From Alteromonadaceae bacterium BrNp21-10 (GTDB lineage: Bacteria; Pseudomonadota; Gammaproteobacteria; Enterobacterales; Alteromonadaceae): 64,000 nucleotides of DNA. The stretch spans positions 124,001 to 188,000 of the forward strand of contig JAUHQD010000005.1 of assembly GCA_030418115.1 (NCBI GenBank), in the 5' to 3' direction. Under the pieces are notes generated by a model. The model was not told where the DNA came from and made no database searches. It saw only the letters and a list, made by a program, of their open reading frames with translations. Positions 38,540 to 47,468 of this stretch are shown piece after piece. The translations under genes and the position numbers were made by a program. The stretch's first letter is position 1. Each line of letters starts with the position of its first letter.

Positions 38540-38564
38540 GGCCGGCAAATTAGTCGGCCTTTTT
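38540..38564 (+). terminator. Rho-independent terminator after ilvIH
   Basis: GGCCG-N10-CGGCC stem followed directly by TTTTT. It lies only 16 bases before the next gene start, so the glycosyltransferase would need readthrough or its own promoter. Confidence 0.75.
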
Positions 38565-38580
38565 GTTTCTGCGAACCAGT

Positions 38581-39813
38581 ATGCCCCAAGCTTCTCAACA
38601 AATTTTAATCATCGGTTATGTATGGCCAGAACCAAACTCCTCTGCTGCCGGTAGCCGTATGTTAGCGTTGATCCATTGCTTCTTACATCAAGGTTGGCAA
38701 GTGACCTTTGCCAGCCCTGCGCAGTTATCTGATCATCGTATTGATTTACCCGCTTTAGGTGTGGACGAAGTTAGCATAGAACTCAACAGCAACAGCTTTG
38801 ATGAGTTTGTCAGGGCGCTAAACCCCAGCATGGTAATGTTCGACCGTTTTATGATGGAAGAGCAATTCGGCTGGCGGGTAGAGAAGCATTGCCCGAATGC
38901 CCTGCGAATTTTGGATATGGAAGATTGCCACTTTCTGCGCCATGCCCGCCATCAAGCTCACAAACAACAACGTGACCTCAGCCACAACGATTTACACAAT
39001 GAGCTAGCCATACGCGAAATAGCGGCTATCCATCGTTGCGATATCACTCTAGTGATCTCCGAATTTGAAATGGCGCTATTGCAGCGGCAATTTCAAATTC
39101 CCGAGGCTGTATTACTGTATTGCCCATTTATGCTATCGCCGGTTGCAAAAACACTACCCGAGTTCGAACAGCGTCAACACTTTATTAGCATCGGCAACTT
39201 TCGCCATGAGCCAAACTGGGATGCAGTATTATGGTTAAAACAACAAATTTGGCCATTGATCCGCAAACAACTACCCCTAGCTGAACTGCATATTTACGGC
39301 GCTTATCCACCGAAAAAGGCCACGGATTTACATAACCCTAAACAAGGCTTTCTCGTCAAAGGCTGGGTAGAAGATGCCCCCACAACAATACAACAAGCAC
39401 GAGTGTGTATTGCGCCATTACGTTTTGGCGCAGGCCTAAAAGGCAAACTCGCCGACGCCATGCAATATGGTACGCCAAATGTCACAACAGCCATAGGTGC
39501 CGAAGCCATGGCCGGGGAATACCCTTGGTCAGGGATAGTGGTTGATGACGCCCAAGGCATCGCCGATGCCGCCGCTACGCTTTATCAAAACGCCGAATTG
39601 TGGCAACAAAAACAGCAAGCTGGTTATGAAATTATCCAGCAACGTTTTAATGGAGTGGCCATTGGCCAAAGACTTATTCAGCGTTTGTTGGCGATTGCCG
39701 AAGATTTAGAGCAGCACCGGCAGAGTCATTTCACCGGCATGATGTTGCGTCATCACTCTATGAAAAGTACCCAATATATGGCGCAATGGATAGAAGCGAA
39801 GAATCGCATTTAG
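38581..39813 (+). CDS. Glycosyltransferase, GT-B fold (GT4-like)
   Basis: About 410 residues: N-terminal nucleotide-fold start I-L-I-I-G-Y-V-W-P-E-P-N-S-S-A-A-G with a Gly-rich loop, and a C-terminal donor-binding half with H-F-I-S-I-G-N-F-R-H-E-P-N-W-D and L-R-F-G-A-G-L-K-G-K. The latter corresponds to the GT4 family diphosphate-binding region. It probably transfers a sugar to a surface glycan; donor and acceptor are unknown, and no glycan cluster surrounds it. ATG at 38581 is preferred to an upstream TTG that lies within the terminator T-tract. Confidence 0.8.
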   Translation: MPQASQQILIIGYVWPEPNSSAAGSRMLALIHCFLHQGWQVTFASPAQLSDHRIDLPALGVDEVSIELNSNSFDEFVRALNPSMVMFDRFMMEEQFGWRVEKHCPNALRILDMEDCHFLRHARHQAHKQQRDLSHNDLHNELAIREIAAIHRCDITLVISEFEMALLQRQFQIPEAVLLYCPFMLSPVAKTLPEFEQRQHFISIGNFRHEPNWDAVLWLKQQIWPLIRKQLPLAELHIYGAYPPKKATDLHNPKQGFLVKGWVEDAPTTIQQARVCIAPLRFGAGLKGKLADAMQYGTPNVTTAIGAEAMAGEYPWSGIVVDDAQGIADAAATLYQNAELWQQKQQAGYEIIQQRFNGVAIGQRLIQRLLAIAEDLEQHRQSHFTGMMLRHHSMKSTQYMAQWIEAKNRI

Positions 39814-39863
39814 CAGTGCTATATATCTGAATTAACGTCTAAATTAACCGGCTAAATAATTGT

Positions 39864-40445
39864 CTACTCTATTGGGCAACGACAGGGTTTGAACCTACCT
39901 GCTTCCGGTGTAAATAGCTGCTCAGCGTCACATTCAAGTAAATCGAAATTACTACCAAAATAATAATTTTCATCCGTTGCCACCACAGCATGCATTTGCT
40001 GTTTGAGTTTATCAAACTGCAATGCAATCAACCTGGATGTATCCACTGAGGCCGCATTGTCGGAAACATAAAAAATCGCACTAGCCTGACCACTAACAGG
40101 GTTATGACATACCCCTTGATATTGAATATTGGCATTTTTTTCCATTACGGCATCGCCCTGCTTAACACCATTTACAAACAATTGAGCCTGTATTTGTATT
40201 TCATTCAGCCCCGCCTCTATTATTTGCAACTGCTGCTTGTTGTTTGAATGCCCCGTAAAGTTTGCATCTATAGTAATCGTTCTATCAATGGCCGGATAAT
40301 CAGGAGCACTTCGCTCAACAATATCGACACTGTAACCCAACTCGTCTTGCGCCCAAGTGTGATAACTAACAAAACTGAGTAACAACACTAGCCAGCCGTA
40401 TCGGTAGGTATGGCTGGGAAACTTATGTGTTTGTAATGGTTTCAA
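39864..40445 (-). CDS. Exported protein of unknown function
   Basis: About 193 residues with a signal peptide whose hydrophobic core is G-W-L-V-L-L-L-S-F-V, cleaved near W-A-Q-D. The mature part has four cysteines, two of them in the terminal C-R-C-P, and predicted beta structure. No family recognised. The frame extends to a TTG at 40481; I prefer the TTG at 40445 because AAGGA lies six bases upstream and it shortens an unusually long N-terminal region. Both starts are non-ATG, so the start is uncertain. Confidence 0.6.
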   Translation of the reverse strand: MKPLQTHKFPSHTYRYGWLVLLLSFVSYHTWAQDELGYSVDIVERSAPDYPAIDRTITIDANFTGHSNNKQQLQIIEAGLNEIQIQAQLFVNGVKQGDAVMEKNANIQYQGVCHNPVSGQASAIFYVSDNAASVDTSRLIALQFDKLKQQMHAVVATDENYYFGSNFDLLECDAEQLFTPEAGRFKPCRCPIE

Positions 40446-40683
40446 GCGGATTCCTTGTTTGTTTTTAATCAGTCGCGTCAACTAGCATCCATTAAACACC
40501 AATCCTAATTCGTCCAAGAGCACTTGATGCGGACTCTATGGCTCGTGAATTCCAGCTCTATACGCTGACTGAATGACATAAGTTTTTTGCTTCGCAAATT
40601 GACTTTTGTATCGATATTTCGGGGCAAGGATAGCCTCTACAGTCAAATCCGCATTTGAGGCCATTTGTAGGTAAGTAAACGGG

Positions 40684-41220
40684 TTATTGGCTACCGGCGT
40701 TGTGAATCAAGCCAAATACACCAAGGATTGGAACATTAGAATACACGCTTTCAATTGCATCCATTTGCAATGGTGTATCAGCTTCTCCGTATTCACCGGT
40801 TTTCATATTAGTTCCACGTATCGTCATAAAGATTCTGTGGATTTCAAAACTATCGTCAACCTTGGAAATCTTAAACTGAACTTTCAAATCAAGTTCTAAG
40901 TCGTCAGGAAAGTTTTCCTTCGACTTTTCAAGAATTTCTTCAGTTACCTCTATACCCATTGATGGAATACTTGTACCTTCGTGGGCATCGATATTGATGT
41001 TTCCAACAAATTCCACGAATTGTCGGTTTTGTCTATCTTCAAAAGAGCTCCAGTCAGAATCAGAGAAGAATTCATAGTTGTCAAAAGCATCGGAAAGCGT
41101 CACTGAAGAATCAAAGTTCAATGTGCCATTTTGAACAATGCTTTCATCGCTTGAACACCCTGATAGAAGTAATCCTGCTCCTAGGAAAAAAGTAGCTGCT
41201 ACCTGTTTTAGTTTCATCAT
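40684..41220 (-). CDS. Lipoprotein of unknown function
   Basis: A 178-residue protein with a lipoprotein signal ending in the lipobox L-L-S-G-C (Cys22). The mature part is acidic, with S/D/E-rich segments and regularly spaced hydrophobics. No known domain is recognised. GGAG precedes the first of two adjacent ATG codons. It stands alone, with about 390 bases of non-coding sequence upstream. Confidence 0.72.
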   Translation of the reverse strand: MMKLKQVAATFFLGAGLLLSGCSSDESIVQNGTLNFDSSVTLSDAFDNYEFFSDSDWSSFEDRQNRQFVEFVGNINIDAHEGTSIPSMGIEVTEEILEKSKENFPDDLELDLKVQFKISKVDDSFEIHRIFMTIRGTNMKTGEYGEADTPLQMDAIESVYSNVPILGVFGLIHNAGSQ

Positions 41221-41460
41221 TTAAATCTCCGAATATTTATTAAAAACTAATAGCAGTTGGCAACTGTTCGGAAAACTAACTTCCTATTTTCACTACTCCA
41301 CTATTTGGGCCAGTATCGGGTAGTTATCTTTCAAGATCAAGATCCTATGACTGAGATAAATAACTTTTTACTCAGGACTTTCTATCCTTCACTCTGCGGA
41401 ACACACTGATGTGCATTCAAAATAATTCTTCCAATTCTGTCGGGTATATGAGTCTCTCCA

Positions 41461-41601
41461 CCAATTTATCTGGAGTAAATTGGAACAGCTTTGCTGATCA
41501 TTCGACGAAGCACAGGGATGTGCGCTGTAAATACCCTCGCGCCCCAAAGGACGGGGCATGAAAAAGGGCAGGATGCCAGTGGCGCAGCCATAAAAATCAC
41601 G
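41461..41601. repeat. Solitary hairpin cassette related to the tRNA-Gly modules
   Basis: CCAATTTA-TCTGGAG-TAAATTGG (41461-41483), CAGC-TTT-GCTG (41486-41496), GCACA-GGGA-TGTGC (41510-41523) and GGCA-GGA-TGCC (41567-41577) follow one another. The first three match, in order and loop sequence, the cassette in the tRNA-Gly modules at 22.3-22.9 kb, but with different compensated stems; the last matches 120-150. No tRNA is nearby. The remainder of the 41221-41460 gap shows nothing else I can name. Confidence 0.65.
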
Positions 41602-41614
41602 CCGATGCGGCCAA

Positions 41615-41824
41615 CTAAAAAGGCCGCTTCCCCGTTATAGCAACATATAGCGCAAATACCCCCACAGCAGAATAAATCACTTCAAACGCACTGATACCGT
41701 TGCCACCTTCAGACATAAAGGTAACAATCAGCATATACGCCAGTACGATTGAGGGTAAGCCTGCAATGCCCAATAAGACACGAATATGTAACGGTAATTT
41801 TGATTTAGTTTCAGGAGTGTCCAC
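41615..41824 (-). CDS. Small two-helix membrane protein
   Basis: A 69-residue protein with two predicted membrane helices (about 15-36 and 46-63) and a short cytoplasmic tail T-G-K-R-P-F. GTG start with AGGAA six bases upstream; an ATG four bases earlier is out of frame. It resembles the 75-residue protein at 60578-60805 over the whole length (R-V-L/M start, two helices, T-G-K/R end), so the two are probably paralogues. No function is known. Confidence 0.65.
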   Translation of the reverse strand: MDTPETKSKLPLHIRVLLGIAGLPSIVLAYMLIVTFMSEGGNGISAFEVIYSAVGVFALYVAITGKRPF

Positions 41825-41919
41825 TCATCGTTCCTCTACATCTTTTGTTTATTAAATCCTAACGTCATTGAATTACTCAGGAACATCATTAGCCATTGCC
41901 AATATGTAACTAACCTGAA

Positions 41920-43062
41920 CTATTGAAACCACCCCTTATCAATGGGTAACGAAAACAACAGCGGTGCCATATCGCGAAAATGCTGGGCATTGGATTTACA
42001 CTGAATATTCTCTAAATAGTGAGCTTTCCAAGGGTCGTTGATCAACCATAAACGTTCACCATCCACGGCCACACCTTCGATGGCAGTGAAAGGAATAGTC
42101 TCCATTGCCGAACAAGATGCATCTGCGGTATTCACCCAGTAAGACATATCAATCATTTTAGTCGGCCGTTGCTTATTCAGGTCTATGATCCACAACTGGT
42201 CATTGTTGCGCGCGGCAGCAATCAGGTATCCCCCATGGCCGCCTTTTTTGGATGGGTAGTAATCCATGCCATTTAACGGAAAGGCGCCGACATCGCCTTT
42301 GGGTAACAACAGTTCAGGGTCTTCCACTGCGATAAAACTCGGAACTTTCCAGAAATCCGCATCCATCTTTAAGCGAAAAATCCTTGGATATTTCTTCTTG
42401 TCTTTTTCCAGAGCTAAATACAACCAGCGGTTTTTAGCAAAAGCTAAGCCTTCAATACCATCGTTAGGGAAGTTACCTACGGCAAACTCGGGTTTATATT
42501 GCAATGGACGCGCATGAGTTAAGGTTAATTGATAATCCTCATTCAATTCCATGCGTACCAATAAGGTGGGAAATGCGGTAGAGCCGCTGCCTAGCCATTG
42601 CTTCGCGCAGGCAGGAGTTAAAGGGTCATAGGATGCATCTTCGGTCACAGTGTAAAACACTTTGTCATTCGCGGGGTCGACTACTAAGGCTTCTAAATCT
42701 GGGGTGTTGGATAAATACTTAGCAAAGCAGCTGGCTTCTAATTCGACTGATAAACGCATTGGCATAGCAGAGGCACCAACACGAGCAGAATGCTTTTCTA
42801 TACGGTGGAGCGCACGTTGGTGTTTTAGCAGTGCACTGCGATCGGACAAGGTAAGCAACTGATCTCGCCAGATAACCAAGCCAGAAGTTTGTGGATCTTT
42901 AATTACATTGCCATTCTCATGGCGTAACCATTTTCCGGAGACATTTACTGTTTCTTTCACTGTGGTATTAGTATCTGCCAGCGCAGAAGTTGATGCCATC
43001 ATCATGCAGCTCAACGGCACTAACCAGCAAGTAACCAAAGATAATTTCTGCTTAAAACCCAT
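41920..43062 (-). CDS. Exported phytase-like / esterase-like beta-propeller protein
   Basis: A 380-residue protein with a signal peptide cleaved near S-A-L-A-D. The body has repeated beta segments with D-G-I-E-G-L-A-F, A-I-E-G-V-A-V-D and L-E-A-L-V-V-D motifs, as in the esterase-like/SdiA-regulated propeller family (PF13449). These proteins are usually annotated without a proven substrate. No operon partner; the two-component genes downstream on the same strand are 100 bases away from its start and unrelated by function. Confidence 0.72.
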   Translation of the reverse strand: MGFKQKLSLVTCWLVPLSCMMMASTSALADTNTTVKETVNVSGKWLRHENGNVIKDPQTSGLVIWRDQLLTLSDRSALLKHQRALHRIEKHSARVGASAMPMRLSVELEASCFAKYLSNTPDLEALVVDPANDKVFYTVTEDASYDPLTPACAKQWLGSGSTAFPTLLVRMELNEDYQLTLTHARPLQYKPEFAVGNFPNDGIEGLAFAKNRWLYLALEKDKKKYPRIFRLKMDADFWKVPSFIAVEDPELLLPKGDVGAFPLNGMDYYPSKKGGHGGYLIAAARNNDQLWIIDLNKQRPTKMIDMSYWVNTADASCSAMETIPFTAIEGVAVDGERLWLINDPWKAHYLENIQCKSNAQHFRDMAPLLFSLPIDKGWFQ

Positions 43063-43164
43063 ACCTAGACTTCCCTTTACACAATTAATCCCAATTCGGG
43101 TTAATTTAAGACCAACCTATACTAATGCTAGCCAGATGACATGACAATTATGTGATTAGGCTGG

Positions 43165-44517
43165 TTAAAACGTCAAACTAAACAACGCTCCACCAATATC
43201 AGCCTTGCTTAATTTAACGCTGCCACCATGGGCGATCATCACTTGTCGAGTCAGTGCTAAACCCACGCCGGATCCATCCTTTTTGGTGGTAAAAAACGGC
43301 ACAAACACTTTTTGAGCAAGGTCATTGGCGATACCGGGTCCATTGTCAGCAACCTCGATCACCACATGCCCGCGACGATTTAAAAACGCCCGTAAGATAA
43401 TTTGCGCTTGTGGGATGCCAACCAACGCTTGTTGGGCGTTTTTAAGTAGATTAATCAATAATTGCTCAAGCATATCCACATCAATATTCACATCCAATGC
43501 TTGTGGTTGCACATCTACATTCAAGCTGATTTTATTCTCGGTTAACTCTTGAGCGACTAAGGTTTGCACGGAATTGAATAACGTTTCGATTAGCACAACA
43601 CGCTTATTCGGTGGTGGCAAACGGGTTAACCGTCGATAACTACCAACAAATTGCATAAGGCCATCGCTACGCCGAGCTACGGTTTGCACCGCATCAGCGA
43701 CATCTTGTAAGTCTTCGCTGAGTTCAGGTAGTTGGTCGGCTTTTTGTTTGCAGTCTTCGACTAAATCCACGGCGGTTTTCGCCAACGACGACACCGGCGT
43801 AATGCTGTTCATGATTTCATGGGTAAGTACACGCACTAAATCCTGCCACGCTTGCAGTTGTGCCTTATCCAATTCGCTTTGAATATCCTGCAAACTGAAT
43901 AAGCGCTCTTGCTGCCCGGCTAAGATGATTTCGGTCACCGACACCGACAACTGGTGCTGCATGTCATCTACCACAAAATCCACTAAACGCCTCTCGCCCA
44001 CGCCTAGGCTAGTGATCTGCGGTAACACATCAACACCAAATTGATTAAGGTCATCCAAACGTTGTATAGAGTGGCTGCCAAATAGGCGTCGCGCACTGTT
44101 ATTCCACAATACAATATTGCCATTACTGTGCACACTCATTAGTGGCACCGGTACATGCTCTACTACCGCTTTTAAGTGGCGAAGCTGGGTTTCTTGATCC
44201 GCTCGACTCTGCTGAAAGCGCGCTAAAATATTGCTAAAGGCCTCACCCAATTCGCTAAAGCCAGCGCCTAAATGTTGAAATTCAAAACGTTGGGAATAGT
44301 CGGCATAACGCACCGCCTGTAAAAATCGCGTGAGCTCGGTATTGGTTTTACGAATAAAGTGCACCACGTCAAATGCCTGTACCACAAACAAAATAACCAA
44401 CAATAAACTAGCGGCGTGATAACCCGGCTGGCTGATAAAGGCACTGAGTAAAATCACCATCAACATCAACATTGCGATGCGAATACTCAGCAATAAGGAA
44501 AAACGATTAAAGCCCAT
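43165..44517 (-). CDS. Sensor histidine kinase, NtrY-like
   Basis: A 450-residue kinase: two membrane helices (about 10-60), a HAMP-like region, a PAS domain (about 125-215), then V-L-T-H-E-I-M-N-S-I-T-P with the phospho-acceptor His, and a HATPase domain with D-N-G-P-G-I and G-S-G-V-G-L-A-L. It overlaps the upstream response regulator gene by 11 bases, forming one transcript. By context it should sense a signal for the MacAB-type exporter encoded divergently (inference). Confidence 0.9.
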   Translation of the reverse strand: MGFNRFSLLLSIRIAMLMLMVILLSAFISQPGYHAASLLLVILFVVQAFDVVHFIRKTNTELTRFLQAVRYADYSQRFEFQHLGAGFSELGEAFSNILARFQQSRADQETQLRHLKAVVEHVPVPLMSVHSNGNIVLWNNSARRLFGSHSIQRLDDLNQFGVDVLPQITSLGVGERRLVDFVVDDMQHQLSVSVTEIILAGQQERLFSLQDIQSELDKAQLQAWQDLVRVLTHEIMNSITPVSSLAKTAVDLVEDCKQKADQLPELSEDLQDVADAVQTVARRSDGLMQFVGSYRRLTRLPPPNKRVVLIETLFNSVQTLVAQELTENKISLNVDVQPQALDVNIDVDMLEQLLINLLKNAQQALVGIPQAQIILRAFLNRRGHVVIEVADNGPGIANDLAQKVFVPFFTTKKDGSGVGLALTRQVMIAHGGSVKLSKADIGGALFSLTF

Positions 44518-45925
44518 ATTTTTCCATCCTTCTATATAGCGCTGCCCGTGTTAGCCCCAATGCTTTAGCAGCATGGCTGATATTAAAGCGGTGAATTTTC
44601 AACGCTTGTTCAATAGTGTCTTTTTCAATGCGCTCAAGATTAAAGTGTTCGCCTGTAGCCGAGTTTGATACTGCAACAGGTTGAGTCACTGCCGAGGACA
44701 CCATCTCACCGGCCTGATTAGGCGTTAACTCAAGTTGGAAATCCTTATTAGTCAATTCGTTACTATCAGCTAAAATCACCGCCCTTTCCAAAGCATGGCG
44801 CAGCGCGCGCACATTGCCCGGCCACGAATATTGCTGCATTTTTAATAAAGCACTAGAGGATATCGTCATCGGCGCTTTAGCGTATTTTTTGGCATAGAGC
44901 GCTAGATAATGCTCGGCCATGGTTTGAATATCTTCTGGGCGCTGACGCAGTGGCGGTAAGGTAATTTCGACGGTGTTTAAGCGGAATAATAAATCCTGCC
45001 GGAAGCGAGACTCATCGGTTAATTGGGATTTAGCCACATTAGTGGCCGCAATCACCCGCACATCAATATCAATGGCGGCGTTCGCCCCTAACGGGGTGAC
45101 TTGGCGCTGTGCCAGTACAGTCAGCAATTTGGCTTGTAAATGCAGGGGGATATTGCCAATTTCATCTAAAAATAAACTGCCGCCATGGGCCGCTTGCAAA
45201 CGCCCTACTCTGTCTTCATTTGCTCCAGTGAACGCACCTTTTTTATGGCCGAATAATTCACTTTCAAATAGGGATTCCGATACCGCCCCTAGATCCACCG
45301 CCATAAATACATTCTCACTTCGTTGGCTTTGTGCATGTAATTCGCGGGCAACCAATTCTTTACCCGTGCCGTTTTCCCCTAGAACCAGCACGTTAGCGTC
45401 GGTAGGCGCACTGCGTTGTATTAACGACATCACTGCGGCCATGGCCGCCGACTGGCCTAAAATCACCTGCCCTGAAATACTGCTGCTAGTGAGCAGCTTA
45501 TTGGTTTGCCGTAGACTACTAGCTTCGCGGCGCGATTGCCCCAACTGCACCGCCGAAGATAATGTCGCTACCACCTTTTCATTTTGCCAAGGCTTGGCGA
45601 TAAAATCTGTGGCGCCGAGCTTCATTGCCTCGACTGCGGTATCTACGCCACCGTGGGCAGTGATCATGATCACCACGGCCTGAGGATCTAATTGCAATAT
45701 TTGCTGAAGCCAATGAAACCCTTGCTGACCAGAACTCTCACCTGGACCAAAGTTCATATCCAGCAAAATGGCATCGAAACTTTTATCGCTCAGCAATTGC
45801 GGTATTTGCTGTGGCTGATTACAAATTTGCACATCGGCAAAATGTCGCTTTAACAGTAACTTTCCGGCAACCAATATGTCTTCATCGTCGTCGACAATCA
45901 GTATCTGCCCCATTTTTTTTTGCAC
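44507..45925 (-). CDS. Sigma-54-dependent response regulator, NtrC family
   Basis: A 472-residue regulator: receiver domain (about 7-125; D-D-D-E-D pocket, phospho-acceptor in L-L-D-M-N-F), AAA+ domain (about 150-385) with G-E-N-G-T-G-K-E Walker A, intact G-A-F-T-G-A sigma-54 contact loop and D-E-I-G Walker B, and a C-terminal Fis-type helix-turn-helix. A GTG start at 45925 has GGAG five bases upstream; an ATG at 45913 after a run of nine A is the alternative. A sigma-54 promoter lies before the divergent exporter operon, which is its likely target. Confidence 0.92.
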   Translation of the reverse strand: MQKKMGQILIVDDDEDILVAGKLLLKRHFADVQICNQPQQIPQLLSDKSFDAILLDMNFGPGESSGQQGFHWLQQILQLDPQAVVIMITAHGGVDTAVEAMKLGATDFIAKPWQNEKVVATLSSAVQLGQSRREASSLRQTNKLLTSSSISGQVILGQSAAMAAVMSLIQRSAPTDANVLVLGENGTGKELVARELHAQSQRSENVFMAVDLGAVSESLFESELFGHKKGAFTGANEDRVGRLQAAHGGSLFLDEIGNIPLHLQAKLLTVLAQRQVTPLGANAAIDIDVRVIAATNVAKSQLTDESRFRQDLLFRLNTVEITLPPLRQRPEDIQTMAEHYLALYAKKYAKAPMTISSSALLKMQQYSWPGNVRALRHALERAVILADSNELTNKDFQLELTPNQAGEMVSSAVTQPVAVSNSATGEHFNLERIEKDTIEQALKIHRFNISHAAKALGLTRAALYRRMEKYGL

Positions 45926-45971
45926 GCCATCTCCAGAGTTGATCTTCTATGACTGTTCGTTATCGTACACC

Positions 45972-46017
45972 TAGTGTTCAGTAACGCACAAGTTTTCCTG
46001 TCCGATTATGAACACTA
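45972..46017. promoter_or_regulatory. Candidate enhancer: inverted TAGTGTTCA repeats
   Basis: TAGTGTTCA (45972-45980) and TGAACACTA (46009-46017) are perfect inverted repeats whose centres are 37 bases apart, starting 36 bases upstream of the -24 element. They are suitable as binding sites for the NtrC-type regulator encoded next door. Confidence 0.5.
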
Positions 46018-46052
46018 AAAAATAATTGCACGTAAAAACAGTTAGTTAACTA

Positions 46053-46069
46053 TTGGTACGATAGTTGAT
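46053..46069 (+). promoter_or_regulatory. Sigma-54 (-24/-12) promoter
   Basis: TTGGTAC-GATAG-TTGAT fits the sigma-54 consensus TGGCAC-N5-TTGC, with GG and the -12 G separated by the required spacing; the -12 element has TTGA in place of TTGC. It faces the exporter operon starting at 46146. Confidence 0.62.
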
Positions 46070-46145
46070 TAGGGTATGAGTACTAATTAAAAAGCGCATA
46101 CCGAAAACGGTATCGCTACAGCATTATCGGAAAGTAAAAGAACCT

Positions 46146-47447
46146 ATGCCAAGTCAACTTAGCTCAGTAAACAAAATTAATAAGGACAACGCTGTCTCAG
46201 GATCGGCCATGGACAGAAAAATCCCTAAAAAGCGCCGCCTGACCTTACCCATTGTTATGGCAGCAGGATTAGCGTTGCTGGCTGGCATTTTATATTTGTC
46301 TTATCAATCGCAATCTGGGCGAGCATTAACGGTTAATAGTGGGCGCATTGTTATTTCCACGGTGACGAGCGGCATATTTGAAGATTTCATTCCTATACGT
46401 GGCCGAGTAACGCCAGCAAAAACCTTGTTTTTAGACGCTATTGAAGGTGGACGCGTAGAACGAATTCTAGTTGAAGATGGCGCCAGCCTTAAAGCAGGGG
46501 ATTTGATTGTCGAGCTGTCCAATGCATCTTTACAGCTTAACGTATTGGGTAATGAAGCTCGGGTGGCCGAGCAGCTAAATAACATGCGCAGCATTGAGCT
46601 AAACCTTGAGCAAAACCGCTTGCAACACAAACGCAATCTGGTGGATATCCAGTATCAAATCAGTATGCTAACTCGCCAATTAAGTCGCGAGGAAACCTTA
46701 GTCGCTAATGACTCGGTGAGCCAATCACAATTTGCCGACACCCAAGACACCTTAAAGTGGTACAAAAGCCGCTTGCAGTTAACCTTAGAAAGCCAAGCGT
46801 CCGATGCCAAAATGCAAGAATCACAATTGGCCTTTTTGCGCGAAACCAGTGAACGCTTAGAAAGTAATCTGGCTATTTCTCGGCAAAACCTCGACAACAT
46901 GAATGTACGAGCGCCAGTCGCTGGCAAATTGTCGGGCTTTAATGTTGAGGTCGGGCAAAGTATCGGTCGCGGTGAACGCTTGGGGCAAATTGATACACCA
47001 GATGATTACAAGTTAACTGCACAGATCGATGAGTTTTACTTAGGCCGAGTGGATATCGGTCAGCTAGCGCAATTCGATAGTTATCAACTACAAGTATCAA
47101 AAATATACCCGCAAGTGCAAAACGGTCAGTTTGAAGTTGATTTCACCTTTATTGGCCAGCAGCCCAACAACATCCGTCGTGGTCAAAGTATACAAACCAA
47201 ACTCACCTTAGGTGATGAAAGTGAAGCCTTACTTATTCCTAATGGTGCGTTTTATCAAGACACTGGTGGTAGCTGGATTTTTGTAGTGACCGCAGATAGC
47301 AGTCAAGCTGTGCGACGTTCGGTGCGTTTAGGGCGCCGTAATAGCCAATTTATTGAAGTCATCGAAGGCTTGGAACAGGGTGAGCGAGTTGTTACCAGCC
47401 CCTACGCTAGCTATCAAAATATGCAACGCCTTAATTTACATAACTAA
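46146..47447 (+). CDS. Periplasmic adaptor (HlyD/MacA type) of an ABC exporter
   Basis: A 433-residue protein: cytoplasmic N-terminal segment, one membrane helix (about 35-55), a lipoyl/barrel-sandwich half with V-E-D-G-A-S-L-K-A-G-D, a coiled coil (about 140-245), then V-R-A-P-V-A-G-K-L-S and beta-barrel and membrane-proximal domains. It should bridge the inner-membrane FtsX-type permease to an outer-membrane channel. The gene is first of three co-directional genes with 21- and 26-base gaps, behind a sigma-54 promoter. Confidence 0.88.
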   Translation: MPSQLSSVNKINKDNAVSGSAMDRKIPKKRRLTLPIVMAAGLALLAGILYLSYQSQSGRALTVNSGRIVISTVTSGIFEDFIPIRGRVTPAKTLFLDAIEGGRVERILVEDGASLKAGDLIVELSNASLQLNVLGNEARVAEQLNNMRSIELNLEQNRLQHKRNLVDIQYQISMLTRQLSREETLVANDSVSQSQFADTQDTLKWYKSRLQLTLESQASDAKMQESQLAFLRETSERLESNLAISRQNLDNMNVRAPVAGKLSGFNVEVGQSIGRGERLGQIDTPDDYKLTAQIDEFYLGRVDIGQLAQFDSYQLQVSKIYPQVQNGQFEVDFTFIGQQPNNIRRGQSIQTKLTLGDESEALLIPNGAFYQDTGGSWIFVVTADSSQAVRRSVRLGRRNSQFIEVIEGLEQGERVVTSPYASYQNMQRLNLHN

Positions 47448-47468
47448 TTAAATAACAGGACCAATACA

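Noticed and set aside
44973-45683. 236-codon frame opposite the NtrC-type regulator
   Set aside because: It is antisense to an intact, well-conserved AAA+ domain and Ser/Arg-rich as shadow frames are.
45905-45925. Programmed frameshift at the run of nine A at the start of the NtrC-type gene
   Set aside because: Both possible starts are in the same frame, so no shift is needed.
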